A stretch of 64,000 nt of DNA from Przewalskia tangutica (GCA_029844215.1 CM056738.1:75322093-75386092); one strand, 5' to 3'. Shown: positions 11,411-22,263, numbered from the stretch's first letter. Translations and numbers: made by a program. The notes: a model not told the origin generated them from the letters alone.

Positions 11411-12114
11411 GTTCCTGAGCCTATATCGCATGATTCTTCTTCCCATACTCTTACTTCTCCTATCATTCCACCCAACACACAACCTCTTTCAGCACCTACA
11501 CAACTAATTCCTACACTATAATCTATTTCAGCACCTACCCAACTAATTCCTACACCACAACTACCAATCCCTCAGCCAACTAGAAAATCATATATACATA
11601 ATAAAAGAGGTTTTCCCTCACATCTATATGATTTCATCTGCAACAATGTATTTGTGATAGACCTTACAAACACTTGTTTGGAAACACCTTCAACAACAGA
11701 TACTACACCTTTTGCCTCTCTTTCAAATCAAAACCAATCTTTCTTATAACCTACTCATTACTCTCAGGCTTGTCATCCCCCAGGATGACAACAAATCATG
11801 AAAGTAGAACTTGATGCACTAAGGGAGAATCAGACTTGGGACATTGTCATTTTTCCTCAAGAGAAGAAAGCATTACCCTGTAAGTGGGTGTACAAAGTGA
11901 AACAGAATGCATATGGTAGTGTTTAAATGCTTATGGCAAGGTTAGTTGTTACAGGTGATATTCAAAGGAAAGATGTGGACTATATTGAAATATTCTCCTG
12001 TAGTTCAAATGACTACAATTAGATGTTTATTATCTATTGATGTCAAGAAGGATTGGCATGTTTCTCAATTTGATGTAAGCAATGCCTTTTTATATGGAGA
12101 CATTGAAGAGGAAG
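11411..12114 (+). pseudogene. Ty1/copia pol: linker and first part of reverse transcriptase
   Basis: The first 350 bp encode a serine/proline-rich linker with repeated 'SAPTQLIPT' words, as found between integrase and RT in copia polyproteins. From about 11800 the RT core begins: 'LDALRENQTWDIV', then 'CKWVYKVKQNA'. After a frameshift come 'DVSNAFLYGDIEEEV' around 12073-12116, the RT segment with the first catalytic aspartate. Stops and frameshifts interrupt it. The reading frame is cut at 12114 by a gypsy solo LTR and continues at 42262, where 'VFMKIP' follows as expected for this family. RT would copy element RNA into DNA in the virus-like particle. Confidence 0.8.
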
Positions 12115-12943
12115 TGTTACACCTCGCAGTTTCATATTCTGTCGTATCATCAATGGACACCGGAGTCTCAGGAAGAGGTATGACCTTATGGGAGAGTAAT
12201 GAAGGTTTACATCTTATTTATGGAAGTACCGGAGTATTTAGAAGTTAAATTGATTGAAGAAAGTATGTTATGACAAAATCAGAAAACTGCGTATTTTAAC
12301 GGAGAGGTTGACGGACCATCAAAATGCAGGATTGAGGCATCAAAATGTCTGAGATCTTTGGTTCTCAGGGCTGGATTGATGGTCCAAGTTGACGGACCGT
12401 CAAACATTTGACGGACTATCAAGCTGGTCATCAATCCACGGCGGTGCAGATTTTTTAATGGGTTTAAATTAGGTTCCTTCGATTTGAGGCTCATTTTCTC
12501 TCCAAACCAGACCCTAGACACGTTTCCAAACCCTCTCCATGATATTCTAACACCCCAATATCAGATCAAAGGTCAATTACGCAAGATTAACGCCATACAT
12601 TCAGTAATTACCATTTGATTAATCTTCTCCGCATTAAGCCGGTTTTGGAAAACCTTGGAGATGGAGTAAGCTCGATGTTTTAGCGGGATTTGGATGCCTA
12701 AAGGTAAATTTCATCCTCCTCTACTTATGTTTATGATTAATTGATGATTTGGAGAAAGTTATGAAAGGATTTTCATAATCAAAACTTCACAAACTCATGA
12801 AATCTTCGTAGTATGAGTTGTTGAGCTATTCCACTCTAAGTATGAATAGAGTTGGATAATTGAATTGATTGTGTATGTTATAGATTAAGAAGAATCTTAT
12901 TTGAAGGATTTGAGGTTGACACGTAAGATTTTCCGTATAAGAA
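12115..12943 (+). mobile_element. Ty3/gypsy solo LTR, piece 1 of 3
   Basis: It starts TGTTACACCTCG directly after the copia RT codons 'gaggaag'. No primer-binding site or second LTR follows. The LTR continues at 35080 and again at 42014, ending GGTGTGACA at 42261. The bases flanking the whole block are GGAAG on the left (12110-12114) and TGAAG on the right (42262-42266), a 5-bp duplication with one mismatch. A word 'gacggaccatcaa' recurs near 12310, 12390 and 12410. Reassembled length is about 2.3 kb. Confidence 0.75.
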
Positions 12944-13171
12944 AAGATTGCAAGGATTGAAGTGTTTAATCCTTCTTTGGTATTTTAAAGCTGTCCCACC
13001 ATCAAATTTTTGTAAATTTGGTCTCTGTTTACTTTTGGTATTTCCCAATTATCAATTGATTTTTCGAAATCATGTATAACGATTTCTTCAGAATTAATTA
13101 TCTTCTTTGAATCGAAAGAAGAAGATGATTCAAAAATTTTCTAGAACTTTAATTTCATTTGCTAAGTCATT
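12944..13171 (-). pseudogene. Scrambled pararetrovirus stub
   Basis: At least four short pieces of the viral genome are joined in non-genomic order. One matches about 18954-18990 (movement protein), one matches 20917-20945 (ORF2), one about 125 bp long matches 19170-19295 (start of ORF1), and one about 40 bp matches 18192-18233. The normal intergenic region follows at 13172. All are in the same orientation. This marks the left viral/host junction and looks like end-joining of fragments. Confidence 0.8.
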
Positions 13172-13989
13172 GTGGGGGATTGAATAATATAGAGATAATT
13201 AAAGAATACGACAAGTAAATAGAGAGTAACTTACTTAGCTAAGGTTCCTCATGAAGGAAGCCATAGAGAGTAAGGTTCTGCAGGAATTTTAATAAATTAA
13301 AGTGCAGGAATTTAAAGGAATTTAAAGTAGGTGGCTATGCTAACCATAGATGCAGAATTTAAATAATTTAAAGACTGGAATTTAATTGCAGTAGGTGGTA
13401 GAACCAACCATGTTGCAAGATAATTAAAATAATTAAAAACGTGAATTTAAATGCAAGAATTTAAAGAACATGAATATTTAAAAGATGTAGGAGGCAGTGC
13501 CTTCCATAATCGTTTTTATTCAAAACTTTAAAGTACTTACAAGGAGTTTAATTTGGAACGAAGTATTTGGTGATTATCTGTTATGAATCAGTAAGTGAAC
13601 TGAATCATATCAATTGGATAATTTTTTCGGGTAAGGAATATTTGGGAATATTCGTTCATAGACTCCCCGAGGTCTTATGAACTTGGAATATTTTAGTAAC
13701 TAATCTACTAAGGGGATGGACTTTGAAGATCTTCAACTTCTAGAGAGAAGGAAGAGAATTCTAAACTAAGGGGAAAAAACTTATATAACTAAGGGAGAGG
13801 GGTTCTCTTTTTATAAGAGAATTACAAAGTGATAATTCACTATTACAAGAATATTTTAATAATTAAACTATTCATCCAAGTGCAGAATGATGTCATGCAT
13901 GACCTCGGTATTTTTGTCTTCATCTTGAATTCTGCTTTCACTATTTGAGCACTGAGATTTGTCGGGAATTTTCGTCAATTATTCCTCCG
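13172..13989 (-). promoter_or_regulatory. Viral intergenic region, unit A end
   Basis: This stretch matches 19770-20610 and lies downstream of ORF2 of unit A. It contains a TATA box, the probable start region of the pregenomic RNA, and a leader with repeated words such as 'gtaggtggctatgctaacc', 'gtaggtggtagaaccaacc' and 'gtaggaggcagtgccttcc'. No coding region is visible. Downstream of it only the scrambled stub remains, so this promoter has no intact unit to drive. Confidence 0.7.
13809..13815 (-). promoter_or_regulatory. TATA box of viral pregenomic promoter (unit A end)
   Basis: The minus strand reads CTCTTATAAAAAGAG here, identical in layout to 20413-20419. It lies between ORF2 and the leader, as the 35S-type promoter does in caulimovirids. 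Confidence 0.6.
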
Positions 13990-15602
13990 GAATTTTCGGT
14001 ATTTTTGGCAGCATCTAGAATCCACTGTTGCCGAAAATAGAAATATTTTCATTGTCAATTTCTGAAATATTGCCTGTATCTCTTCTGGAGTTTTTGATGC
14101 AGCTAGCATTGAAGCCATCTGGGATTTTTGTGAAAGGAACTGGGTATGTTCCTTTGATTGGAATGACGCCTGTGGTGTTTGGGGAGGTGCTTGTAAAGAA
14201 ATTGGTTTATTATTATCTAACCATTGTTGGACATTTGGTGGTGCGAGGGTCTTTGGTATTTTAAAGTTGTCCCACCATCAAATTTTAAATCTTCTTCGGA
14301 TGACTGATATTTTGTCATCTGAATAGTCTACAAACCATGTGAATACCCATGGAAGATGGAATTTTGTGTGGAAAAGGTGAATGGTATAAATCTTTTTTCT
14401 TCCTCTGAGGGAGTGAATTGGGATTTGAAGAGGCTAAAAGATTTAATTATTTCGGGTTTTTGTATATCCAGTGTAGATCCGAATTGTTCTCACCATGAAT
14501 TCCACCAAGTGGGAAATTGCGAAGCATCACATGAAGTATCAAAATGAAAAAAGCCAAGTATGTGATAATTTGGAATTTTGAATTAAAAAGGAATTAAATC
14601 AAGCTTGTTGGTAATCCCAGTAATTAAAAGGAATGTCGAAAAATGGCTCATTTTTGTGAGAGTTTGGAAAATTTATGAGTTTTGACAAGTCATTCCCCCA
14701 ATGAATTGGAGCAATTACTCGGAGTATTTTGCAGATCGAATAAGATGGATCTGGATTGTTATTGAAAAAATTTACTTTTGTTGTTGCCGATCCTGTTACG
14801 TCAAGGATAGTCTGGTAAAAGTATGGAGATTTTAAATCATCTCATGATTTATAAAACCATTTTGATCCAAAATAATTTTGTAGTGCCAAAAAAGGTTTTT
14901 TATTAAAGTATCTTTTTTCAAGAGTTACAATGTTTTGAAAAAATAATTTTACGAAAAATTCAGGAGCGGATTTTTTGGGTACTTGTGGTGTCACAAACTG
15001 GTTTTTGGAAAATTATTTTTGAGAAAGGTTTTTTGAAAATTCATCTTTCTCGATTTTGGTATTTAAAAATTCATTTTGAGAAAGGTTTTTTGAAGATTCT
15101 CCTTTCTCGATTTTTGTAGCAATTCTAGAGATTTTTTCCTCTAGTTTTTCCTAGGTCATTTCTTCTTTCGGAATTTACAGTTGTCTTAGTGCCTTCTGTA
15201 ATTCTGGTGATTTTGTAAGGAGCTGAAAAAGATTTTCAGCGGTTAATTCACTTGTGGTATTTCTTGGTGTTTTACGCAGATTCTGTCTTCTTTGGAATTT
15301 TCTCGTTCTTCTATCATGACCGCATCATACCAGGACATTGGTTTTTCTGGAGATTTTTCTTTTTCTTTTTTCACTATCTTGGAATTGGTATTTTGGGGTT
15401 TTTTAGGAGCCATGGAGTTTTCTTCTTGTTGATGTGGTGCAGTAGCTGGGGTATTTATCGAGGGAAGGGCTTCTTCCCGTCTCTTTTGGAGTAATGATCC
15501 ACATACTGCCTGTATACAGTATTGTCCACATTCACGCATATCTTTCCTTGATATTTTGTGATTGTAGGCTATACACCTATTATTCGGGCAATGATAGGAC
15601 AT
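13990..15602 (-). pseudogene. Pararetrovirus ORF2, unknown function (unit A)
   Basis: The start at 15602 opens a cysteine-containing N-terminus with 'CPNNRC' and later 'CGQYCIQAVC', followed by a proline/glutamine/lysine-rich linker and 'SWYDAVMIEERENS'. Further down, in changing frames, are 'VTPQVPKKSAPEFFV', 'NYFGSKWFYKS', 'NNNPDPSYSICKILRVIAP' and the C-terminal tryptophan-rich segment ending in a Q/P-rich tail. Only 15602-15243 stays open (119 codons). The product has no assigned role that I know; a second ORF of this kind is present in several endogenous caulimovirids. Compared with unit B the tail is shortened by an internal deletion near 14050. Confidence 0.65.
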
Positions 15603-15895
15603 TTTGAAATAATCACGGACCAGGATTCCTGGAAAAAATTCTTTAAATATTAATTTGGAGAAAATTAATTTTAATGCAGGATTTTGAAAACATGCATGAT
15701 TTGAAAATTCATTTTGAAGAGGGGATTTGATCTTATTAACAATTGGGTTGTCAGAAAATTCATTTTTTAATTCTCGTAAATATAATTTTTCTTCACGTAT
15801 TGAGCATGTTTTTATGAGATTGAGATCTTTTGTTTTTGATATGAACTGGAATTTTAGTTTTTTGTTTTTGAAACTAAAGGATATTGATTTATTTT
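15603..15895 (-). other. Protease-to-ORF2 joint where RT/RNase H is absent (unit A)
   Basis: In a complete caulimovirid, reverse transcriptase and RNase H would occupy well over a kilobase here. Instead the post-protease linker ('KDLNLIKTCSI', then 'LYLRELKNEFSDN') runs within about 300 bp into the sequence before ORF2. No YxDD motif or RNase H motif occurs on either strand between 13172 and 19770. The same joint is present in unit B at 22264-22520. Confidence 0.7.
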
Positions 15896-16642
15896 TTACT
15901 TCATAAGGATCAGGTTCATAAATGGTGTTCCTAGTATTACGGTATTGTGAATTTCTTCAACCAGGACAAATGATGTTGTTATTGAAGTTTCATCATTTAT
16001 ATTTGATGCTTTGGTTTTATACTTAATTTCTAATTTAGAATTGTTAGCAGCTGCTAATGAGTCATGTGTCTCTTTTAGGAATTTTTTCGGTATTATACCA
16101 GTTTTTATGCAGTTTAAGTTTGCTCTTGTGTCAAAGAGGGCAACATTTGTTATTTTGAATTTATCAGAAAATTTTAGTGTTATTTTTATTAAGTATTTCT
16201 TCATTGTTATTTGTCTTAACACTGTTAGAAAATCTTCTGGGATTTCTTCTAGATTTTCCATTTGGTTGTCATTTATGGGATTTTCTGAGTCAGATGAGTC
16301 ATCATCCTTTGGAACGGAGTTTTGTTTTGCTCTATTTGAAAGTATAATTTTGATTAGTTCTGAATCTTTTTGTTGTTTTTCTTTTAATTCTTTTACTTCT
16401 AATTTTACCTGAATAATTTGTTTTTGTAATTCTTGAATTGTTATTTCTTTAATTTTCTTACCCTTTTCCAGGATTTTTGTTAAATCGTATTTTCTGGAAG
16501 TACATGGTAATACATTATTTTTTATTTCTTTCTTTTCTGGGGTAAAGGTTTTAAGGAGTTTATTCAAATATTCTTTTTGGTGCTGGGTATCTATGTGTTT
16601 AATCATATCTATCATGAATCTTGATCTTTGGTCAACACACAT
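15896..16642 (-). pseudogene. Pararetrovirus aspartic protease domain (unit A), active site lost
   Basis: The 248-codon open frame begins with a charged, lysine-rich linker and a coiled-coil-like stretch rich in K, E and Q (about residues 60-110). It then enters a retropepsin-like domain: the catalytic triplet reads D-T-R in 'VALFDTRANLNC', and 'NTVILGTPFMNL' is the flap/C-terminal part. Retropepsins need D-T/S-G; the glycine codon is changed to arginine at 16124-16126 (GGA to AGA on the coding strand). The protease would cleave the ORF1 polyprotein. The upstream frame joins by a small frameshift near 16615-16640. Confidence 0.8.
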
Positions 16643-17126
16643 ATTCGTTTTCCTTTAGCCTTTTCAGGTTTTTCTGTTGAACTACTCGTGAGTAATTCGT
16701 CTACTTGGAGGGATTTATTGTCTTCTGATGAAAGAGAGAAATAGTCAGGGTCTGACTGATCTGCTTCCGAATCAGAGGAATCAAGTAGTAGATTAGAGAT
16801 TTTCTTAGTAGTATCTTTGTAGAGATTTAATTCTTGTAACTTTTTATTCATTCTATAGTATTTTGATGTATGTCCTTTCTTATTACATTTGTAACAAGTT
16901 AGATTTTTGTATTTGGAATTGTAATTCTTTTTTGTATTTCTATTATTCTTATAACGATTATTTTTATAAGGATTCTTATAATAATCATTATTAGATTTAT
17001 AATCTTTTGTGGATTTTTTGTGGGGTTTATTACTTTTTCTACAATCTCCTTCGCAGCTTTTGGAATTTTCTATAGTAGCTGGTTCGAATTGTTTGCAAAA
17101 TGTTCATAATTCACATTTTGTTCTTT
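16643..17126 (-). pseudogene. Zinc knuckle and acidic linker of viral coat protein (unit A)
   Basis: Downstream of the coat protein core comes a K/N/Y-rich basic tract, then a knuckle reading C-x2-C-x4-H-x4-Y: the last cysteine codon is TAT at 16855-16857. In unit B the same codon is TGT (32130-32132), giving a proper CCHC. After the knuckle is an acidic serine-rich stretch with 'LLLDSSDSEADQSDPDYFS'. The CCHC knuckle binds viral RNA during packaging. A frameshift separates this part from the coat protein frame (ends 17127) and another from the protease. Confidence 0.75.
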
Positions 17127-17957
17127 TTAATTATTTTTAAGGTGTTTTTGTATTTTTAGATCTTGATAGATTTTTAATCCTTCTTGTTGAGTTATACAGA
17201 TTAATTCTCCGTATGTAAACTCATCGTAAGGTATTATTTGTTTTCCACAATTTTCATTAATTTTATTCCTAACCTTTTCTCCCAAGAGGCTTGGTAATCC
17301 GGCTAAGAATTTTTCTTTCCAGAATGGTTGACCAGAATCTTCTCTAATCATTATTCTAGTTAAGAATGTATTTTTATACCATTGAAAATCACTTAATTTT
17401 TTACATTTTAAATTTGAAAGTAATTCAGCATTTTTATTCTTAAGATGTGTAGAATCACCTATGAAATTCAAAGATATTGTCAGTATCAAAGTTGATATTG
17501 CATCTTGTATAGGTTCTCCTATATCGGTTAATATTTGTATCCCTTCTTCATCGGTTTTTATGGCATTTAAAATATATATTTTTTGTTGGTCAGTGAGATA
17601 ATGATCCCACCATCCTTTTAATTGACCTGAGAATCCTGCGATTAGCAGTTCTGCAGAGGTTTTATCGAGGACTTCTTTTTGTGTTTGGTAGGCATTTGCT
17701 GCCATTGTCATTTGTTGGAGGAAAATGAGGATATTGTATTCAGTCATTCCATCGAGGTTCCAATCATAAATTGAAGCGGCATTGTAACGGGATTGAGCTA
17801 GGGGTTTGATTATTCCTAGGTCTGGAGCAGGGATTATTTGTAACCCTGGAGCTATTTGTATTCCTTGTACGGGTTGTTGTTCCCAATTCATATTATTGAT
17901 GAGGGGTTTTCCTAATTGTTCTAGTGTATCACTGCTATCAGATTTATGTGTTAACAT
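17127..17957 (-). pseudogene. Pararetrovirus gag-like coat protein core (unit A)
   Basis: The 276-codon frame encodes a Gag/capsid-like core. 'GFSGQLKGWWDHYL' lies near residue 110, followed by 'DAISTLILTISLNFIGD' and 'FLAGLPSLLGEKVRNKI', the pattern of the retrotransposon-gag-like coat proteins of caulimovirids. It would form the virion shell around viral DNA. The frame is open throughout but lacks its true start: the equivalent in unit B continues upstream through 'QKKRNWFFKNFLNTRK', and in unit A this upstream part has a small deletion near 18100. The zinc knuckle follows downstream after a frameshift. Confidence 0.8.
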
Positions 17958-18101
17958 CGTTACACTATTCTCGATAGTGGAGTCTATTGTTTTAAGAAAG
18001 GGGTATTTTATGGAGTTTTGAGAGGAATATATCTCAAACCATTTGAATAAAAGAATATTAATTCTATTATCTTGGACAAATTCATAGAATTTTTCTTGTA
18101 A

Positions 18102-19333
18102 TTAGGAAATTTTTAAAGAACCAATTTCTTTTTCTAAATTATGTTCTTCATAGAATTCCTTCTGTAGTAGTTTATTATCTACTTGGAATTCTTTTTCTAG
18201 AACTTTAATTTCATTTGCTAAGTCATTGTGGGTTATCGAAGAATATGTAGGACTAGTAGGTTCCTGGTCGTCCATCTTTTCTCTAACCACGGAATTTATA
18301 TATACTGGTCTGGGTATTTGATTTGTGTAATCTACGTTTGCCAGATTTGGTAGATCTGATGTAGAGTACCTAGGCTTTATTTTGACCGGTGTATTTACTA
18401 TTGAGGGTATTTGTGAGACTCTTCCTAAGTCTAGGGTCTCTTCGGAACTTGTATCTTCATATCTATTACTCATAGATCTTTTTAAAAATGAGAGATTGAC
18501 CCTACCATCTTGGTATTGAGTTATTTCTCTAAGATGGGTATTTGGTTGCTCAGATTCTAAGGTTTCAGGTTTAACTACACCTTTCAGGATCCATTCTTCT
18601 GGTAGGATAATATCTTTCCATCTAATAGGTCGCGATATTACCGTGTTAGATTTGGAAAGATCTGTTTGTAAAAGAAGGGTTTCACCTTTCTTACTATGGT
18701 ATCTGACCTTTGTTGCAAAAGCAGAAGTCATAGTTTTATAATGAATTCTAAAAATTAATGCTACAGGAATAGATCCTTCAAGCATATGGTAATTGTGTGT
18801 CTTGATTTGTAAGACGAAGGATTTTTGGATATTTTTATCATTCAAAGAAACTGAAAAGTTTGGGTAACAATCAAAAGAGATTGGTCCTGTGCAGAGACTG
18901 GACTCAACCGAACTTAGCAAGGAATCTTCGAAATTTGTGAATCTTGCATCTCTTAAGATTGCAAGGATTGAAGTGTTTAATCCTTCTTTAGTAAGGGGTT
19001 TTATCCCTACTTGGACTAAACCAATGTGTATGTATTTATAATTTCTTTCTCTATATTTTTCAAAGAATTTTGAGAAAGTAATTGAATTGTTTCAAAGGGT
19101 TTTATTAATTGAATATCTCTTTCTTCTGTTTTGATTGTGAAATCTGTTTTGAATAATTGATATTTGGAATTTTTGTAAATTTGGTCTCTGTTTACTTTTG
19201 GTATTTCCCAATTATCAATTGATTTTTCGAAATCATGTATAACGATTTCTTCAGAATTAATTATCTTCTTTGAATCAAAAGAAGAATATGATTCAGAATT
19301 ATAGGAAGTATTTCTGTCGAGAAACGAATCCAT
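18102..19333 (-). pseudogene. Pararetrovirus movement protein (unit A)
   Basis: Two frames (19333-19016 and 18920-18102) make up the N-terminal domain of ORF1. The first begins with an acidic serine-rich leader. After a frameshift the conserved core reads 'QVGIKPLTKEGL', then 'LRDARF', 'VESSLCTGPISFDCYP' and 'SVSLND', as in cell-to-cell movement proteins of Caulimoviridae. The lesion is a one-base shortening of a T-run near 19060, since unit B has one more T there and stays in frame. The C-terminal third is glutamate/lysine-rich and likely coiled coil. The protein would line plasmodesmata for virus spread. Confidence 0.8.
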
Positions 19334-19769
19334 GTATGCTTTATGATTTTGTAAAAGTAATCTCTATTTACTTTTTGTATAATTAATTATCAATCTACTA
19401 TTCAAGAAGAAGATGATTCCAAAATCATAAGAAGTAGTTCTATTGAGAAACGGATCCATGTATATGGAATTCTAGTTCGAAGACCATTACCTTCCTACAA
19501 TCCCCACGCGAACAGTATATCAATGGGTTCATATCAGCCCTACACACGGGGACTTACCGTGACCCTGAGATCTGATCATTCGAAACTCCGGGATTTAACC
19601 AACTCAGAAGGCTCAGCCGTAGCCAAGTTTATCGAGAAAAACGAACAGGGATTTCACCTGATCTGGAACTCATATATCTCTTTAGAATTTACCCTTTATG
19701 GCTCTGATACCAAGTTAGGCCGAAGATCTAAAGGGGATAATAAATAGGGAAGGAACTGTCATATAAGGG
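19334..19769 (-). promoter_or_regulatory. Viral leader between primer site and ORF1 (unit A)
   Basis: This non-coding stretch separates the tRNA-Met primer-binding site from the ORF1 start. A plus-strand open frame of 74 codons (19523-19747) runs antisense to it and has no domain. A word 'gaaacggatccatgtat' and its variants repeat near 19320 and 19445, leaving a partial duplication of the ORF1 start region. Confidence 0.55.
19701..19712 (-). promoter_or_regulatory. Viral primer-binding site (tRNA-Met), unit A
   Basis: The minus strand reads TGGTATCAGAGC followed by CATAAAG, a perfect match to the plant initiator tRNA-Met primer site used by caulimovirids. It defines nucleotide 1 of the viral unit by convention and lies about 700 bp downstream of the TATA box at 20413-20419. 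Confidence 0.9.
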
Positions 19770-20619
19770 ATTGAATAATATAGAGATACTTAAATAATAC
19801 GGCAAGTAAATAGAGAGTAACTTACTTAGCTCAGGTTCCTCATGAAGGAAGCCATAGAGAGTAAGGTTCTACAGGAATTTTAATAAATTAAAGTGCAGGA
19901 ATTTAAAGTAGGTGGCTGTGCCAACCATAGATGCAGAATTTAAATAATTTAAATACTGGAATTTAATTGCAGTAGGTGGTAAAACCAACCATGTTGCAAG
20001 ATAATTAAAATTATTAAAAACGTGAATTTAAATGCAAGAATTTAAAAAACATGAATATTTAAAAGATGTAGGAGGCAGTGCCTTCCATAATCGTTTTTAT
20101 TCAAAACTTTAAAGTACTTACAAGGAGTTTAATTTCGAACGGAGTATTTGGTTAATTTCGAACGAAGTATTTGGTGTTTATCTGTTATGAATCAGTGAGT
20201 GAACTGAATCATGTCAATTGGATAATTATCGGGTAAGGAATATTTGGGAATATTAGTTCATAGACCCCCCGAGGTCTTATGAACTTGGAATATTTAAGTA
20301 ACTAATCTACTAAGGGGATGAACTTTGAAGATCTTGAACTTCTAGAGAGAAGGAAGAGAATTCTAAACTAAGGGAAGAAAAAACTTGTCTAACTAAGGGA
20401 AAGGAGTTCTCTTTTTATAAGAGAATTACAAAGTGGGAATTTACTATTACCAGAATATTTTAATAATTAAACTATTCATCCGAGTGGAGAATGAGGTCAT
20501 GCATGACCTCGGTATTTTTGTCTTTATCTCGAATTCTGCTTTCAATATTTGAGCACTGGGATTTGTCGGGAATTTTCGTCAATTATTCCTCCGGGAATAC
20601 CCTATATTTTTTACAGTAT
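19770..20619 (-). promoter_or_regulatory. Viral intergenic promoter and leader between units B and A
   Basis: This region follows ORF2 of unit B and precedes the primer site of unit A. It carries the TATA box at 20413-20419 and the repeated leader words noted for unit A. In this tandem it would start a transcript reading through leader, primer site, ORF1 and ORF2 of unit A and into the repeated region again. That terminal redundancy is the normal layout of a pararetroviral pregenomic RNA. Confidence 0.65.
20413..20419 (-). promoter_or_regulatory. TATA box of viral pregenomic promoter (unit B to A)
   Basis: The minus strand reads CTCTTATAAAAAGAG. It is preserved in both units although the protein frames around it are broken. 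Confidence 0.6.
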
Positions 20620-22263
20620 CTAGAATCCACTGTTGCCGAAAATAGGAATATTTTCATCATCAATTCCGGGTGCTACCTCATCAGTTGAAGAGCTCTGTTT
20701 TGATGAAGATAGTGCAAATTTCTGGAATATTGCCTGTATCTCTTCTGGAGTTTTAGCGGCAGCCAACATTGAGGCCATCTGGGATTTTTGGGAAAGAAAC
20801 TGGGTATGTTCCTTTGATTGGAATGGCGCCTGTGGTGTCTGGGGAGGTGCCTGTAAAGCAATTGGTTTATTATCATCTAACCATTGTTGGACATTTGGTG
20901 GTGCGAGGGTCTTTGGTATTTTAAAGCTGTCCCACCATCGAATTTTAAATCTTCTTCGAATGACTGGTATTTTGTCATCTGAATAGTCTACAAACCATGT
21001 GAATACCCATGGAAGGTGGAATTTTGTGTGGAATAGGTGCAACGGGATAAATCTTTTTTCTTTCTCTGAGGGAATGAATTGGGATTTGAAGAGGCTAAAA
21101 GATTTAATTATTTCGGGTTTTTGTATATCCAGTGTAGATCCGAATTGTTCTCACCATGAATTCCACCAAGTGGGAAATTGCGAAGCATCACATGAAGTAT
21201 CAAAATGAAAAAGCCAAGTATGTGATAACATGGAATTTTGAATTAAAAAAGAATTAAACCAAGATTGTTGGTAATCCCAGTAATTAAAAGGAATGTCAAA
21301 AAAGGGCTCATTTTTGTGGTAGTTTGGAAAATTTATGAGTTTTGACAAGTCATTCCCCCAATGAATTGGAGCAATTACTCGGAGTATTTTGCAGATCGAA
21401 TAAGATGGATCTGGATTGTTATTGAAAAAATTTACTTTTGTTGTTGCCGATCCTGTTACGTCAAGGATAGCCTGGTAAAAGTATGGAGATTTTAAATCAT
21501 CTCATGATTTATAAAACCATTTTGATCCAAAATAATTTTGTAGTGCCAAAAAAGGTTTTTTATTAAAGTATCATTTTTCAAGAGTTACAATGTTTTGAAA
21601 AAATAATTTTACGAAAAATTCAGGAGCGGATTTTTTGGGTACTTGTGGTGTCACAAGCTGGTTTTTGGAAAATTATTTTTGAGAAAGGTTTTTTGAAAAT
21701 TCATCTTTCTCTATTTTGGTATTTAAAAATTCATTTTGAGAAAGGTTTTTTGAAGATTCTCCTTTCTCGATTTTTGTAGCAATTCTAGAGATTTTTCCCT
21801 CTAGTTTTTCCTAGGTCATTTCCTCTTTCGGAATTTGCAGTTGCCTTAGTGCCTTTTGTAATTCTGGTGATTTTGTAAGGAGCTGGAAAAAAAATTCAGC
21901 GGTTAATTCTTGCGCGGTATTTGCTGTTGTTCTCTGCACAGATTCTGTGCTGCTGGAATTTTCTCGTTCTTCTATCATAACTGCATCATACCATGACATC
22001 GGTTTTTCTGGGGATTTTTATTTTTATTTTTTCACTGTCTTGGAATTTGTATTTTGGGGTTTTTTGGGAGCCATGGAATTTTCTTGTTGTTGTTGTGGTG
22101 CAGTAGCTGGGGTATTTATCGAGGGAAGGGTTTCTTCCTGTCTCTTTTGGAGCAAGGATCCACATACTGCCTGTATACAATATTGTACGCATTCACACAT
22201 ATCTTTCCTTGATATTTTGTGATTGTAGGCTATACACCTGTTATTCGGGCAATGATAGGACAT
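20620..22263 (-). pseudogene. Pararetrovirus ORF2, unknown function (unit B)
   Basis: It starts at 22263 with the cysteine-containing segment ('CPNNRC', 'CVQYCIQAVC'), then the Q/P/K-rich linker, 'SWYDAVMIEERENS', 'QELTAEFFFQLLTKSPELQ' and 'LRQLQIPKEEM' before a stop near 21811. The middle ('GSKWFYKS', 'NNNPDPSYSICKILRV', 'HTWLFHFDTS') is split by stops. The C-terminal 140 codons (21042-20620) are open: 'LPWVFTWFVDYSDDKIP', 'KIRWWDSFKIPK', then a Q/P-rich tail and 'KTPEEIQAIFQKFALS'. It is more complete than in unit A. No enzymatic motif is visible and the function is unknown. Confidence 0.7.

Noticed and set aside
15252..18021. Plus-strand open frames opposite viral ORFs
   Set aside because: They are antisense shadows of the coat protein, protease and ORF2 pseudogenes.
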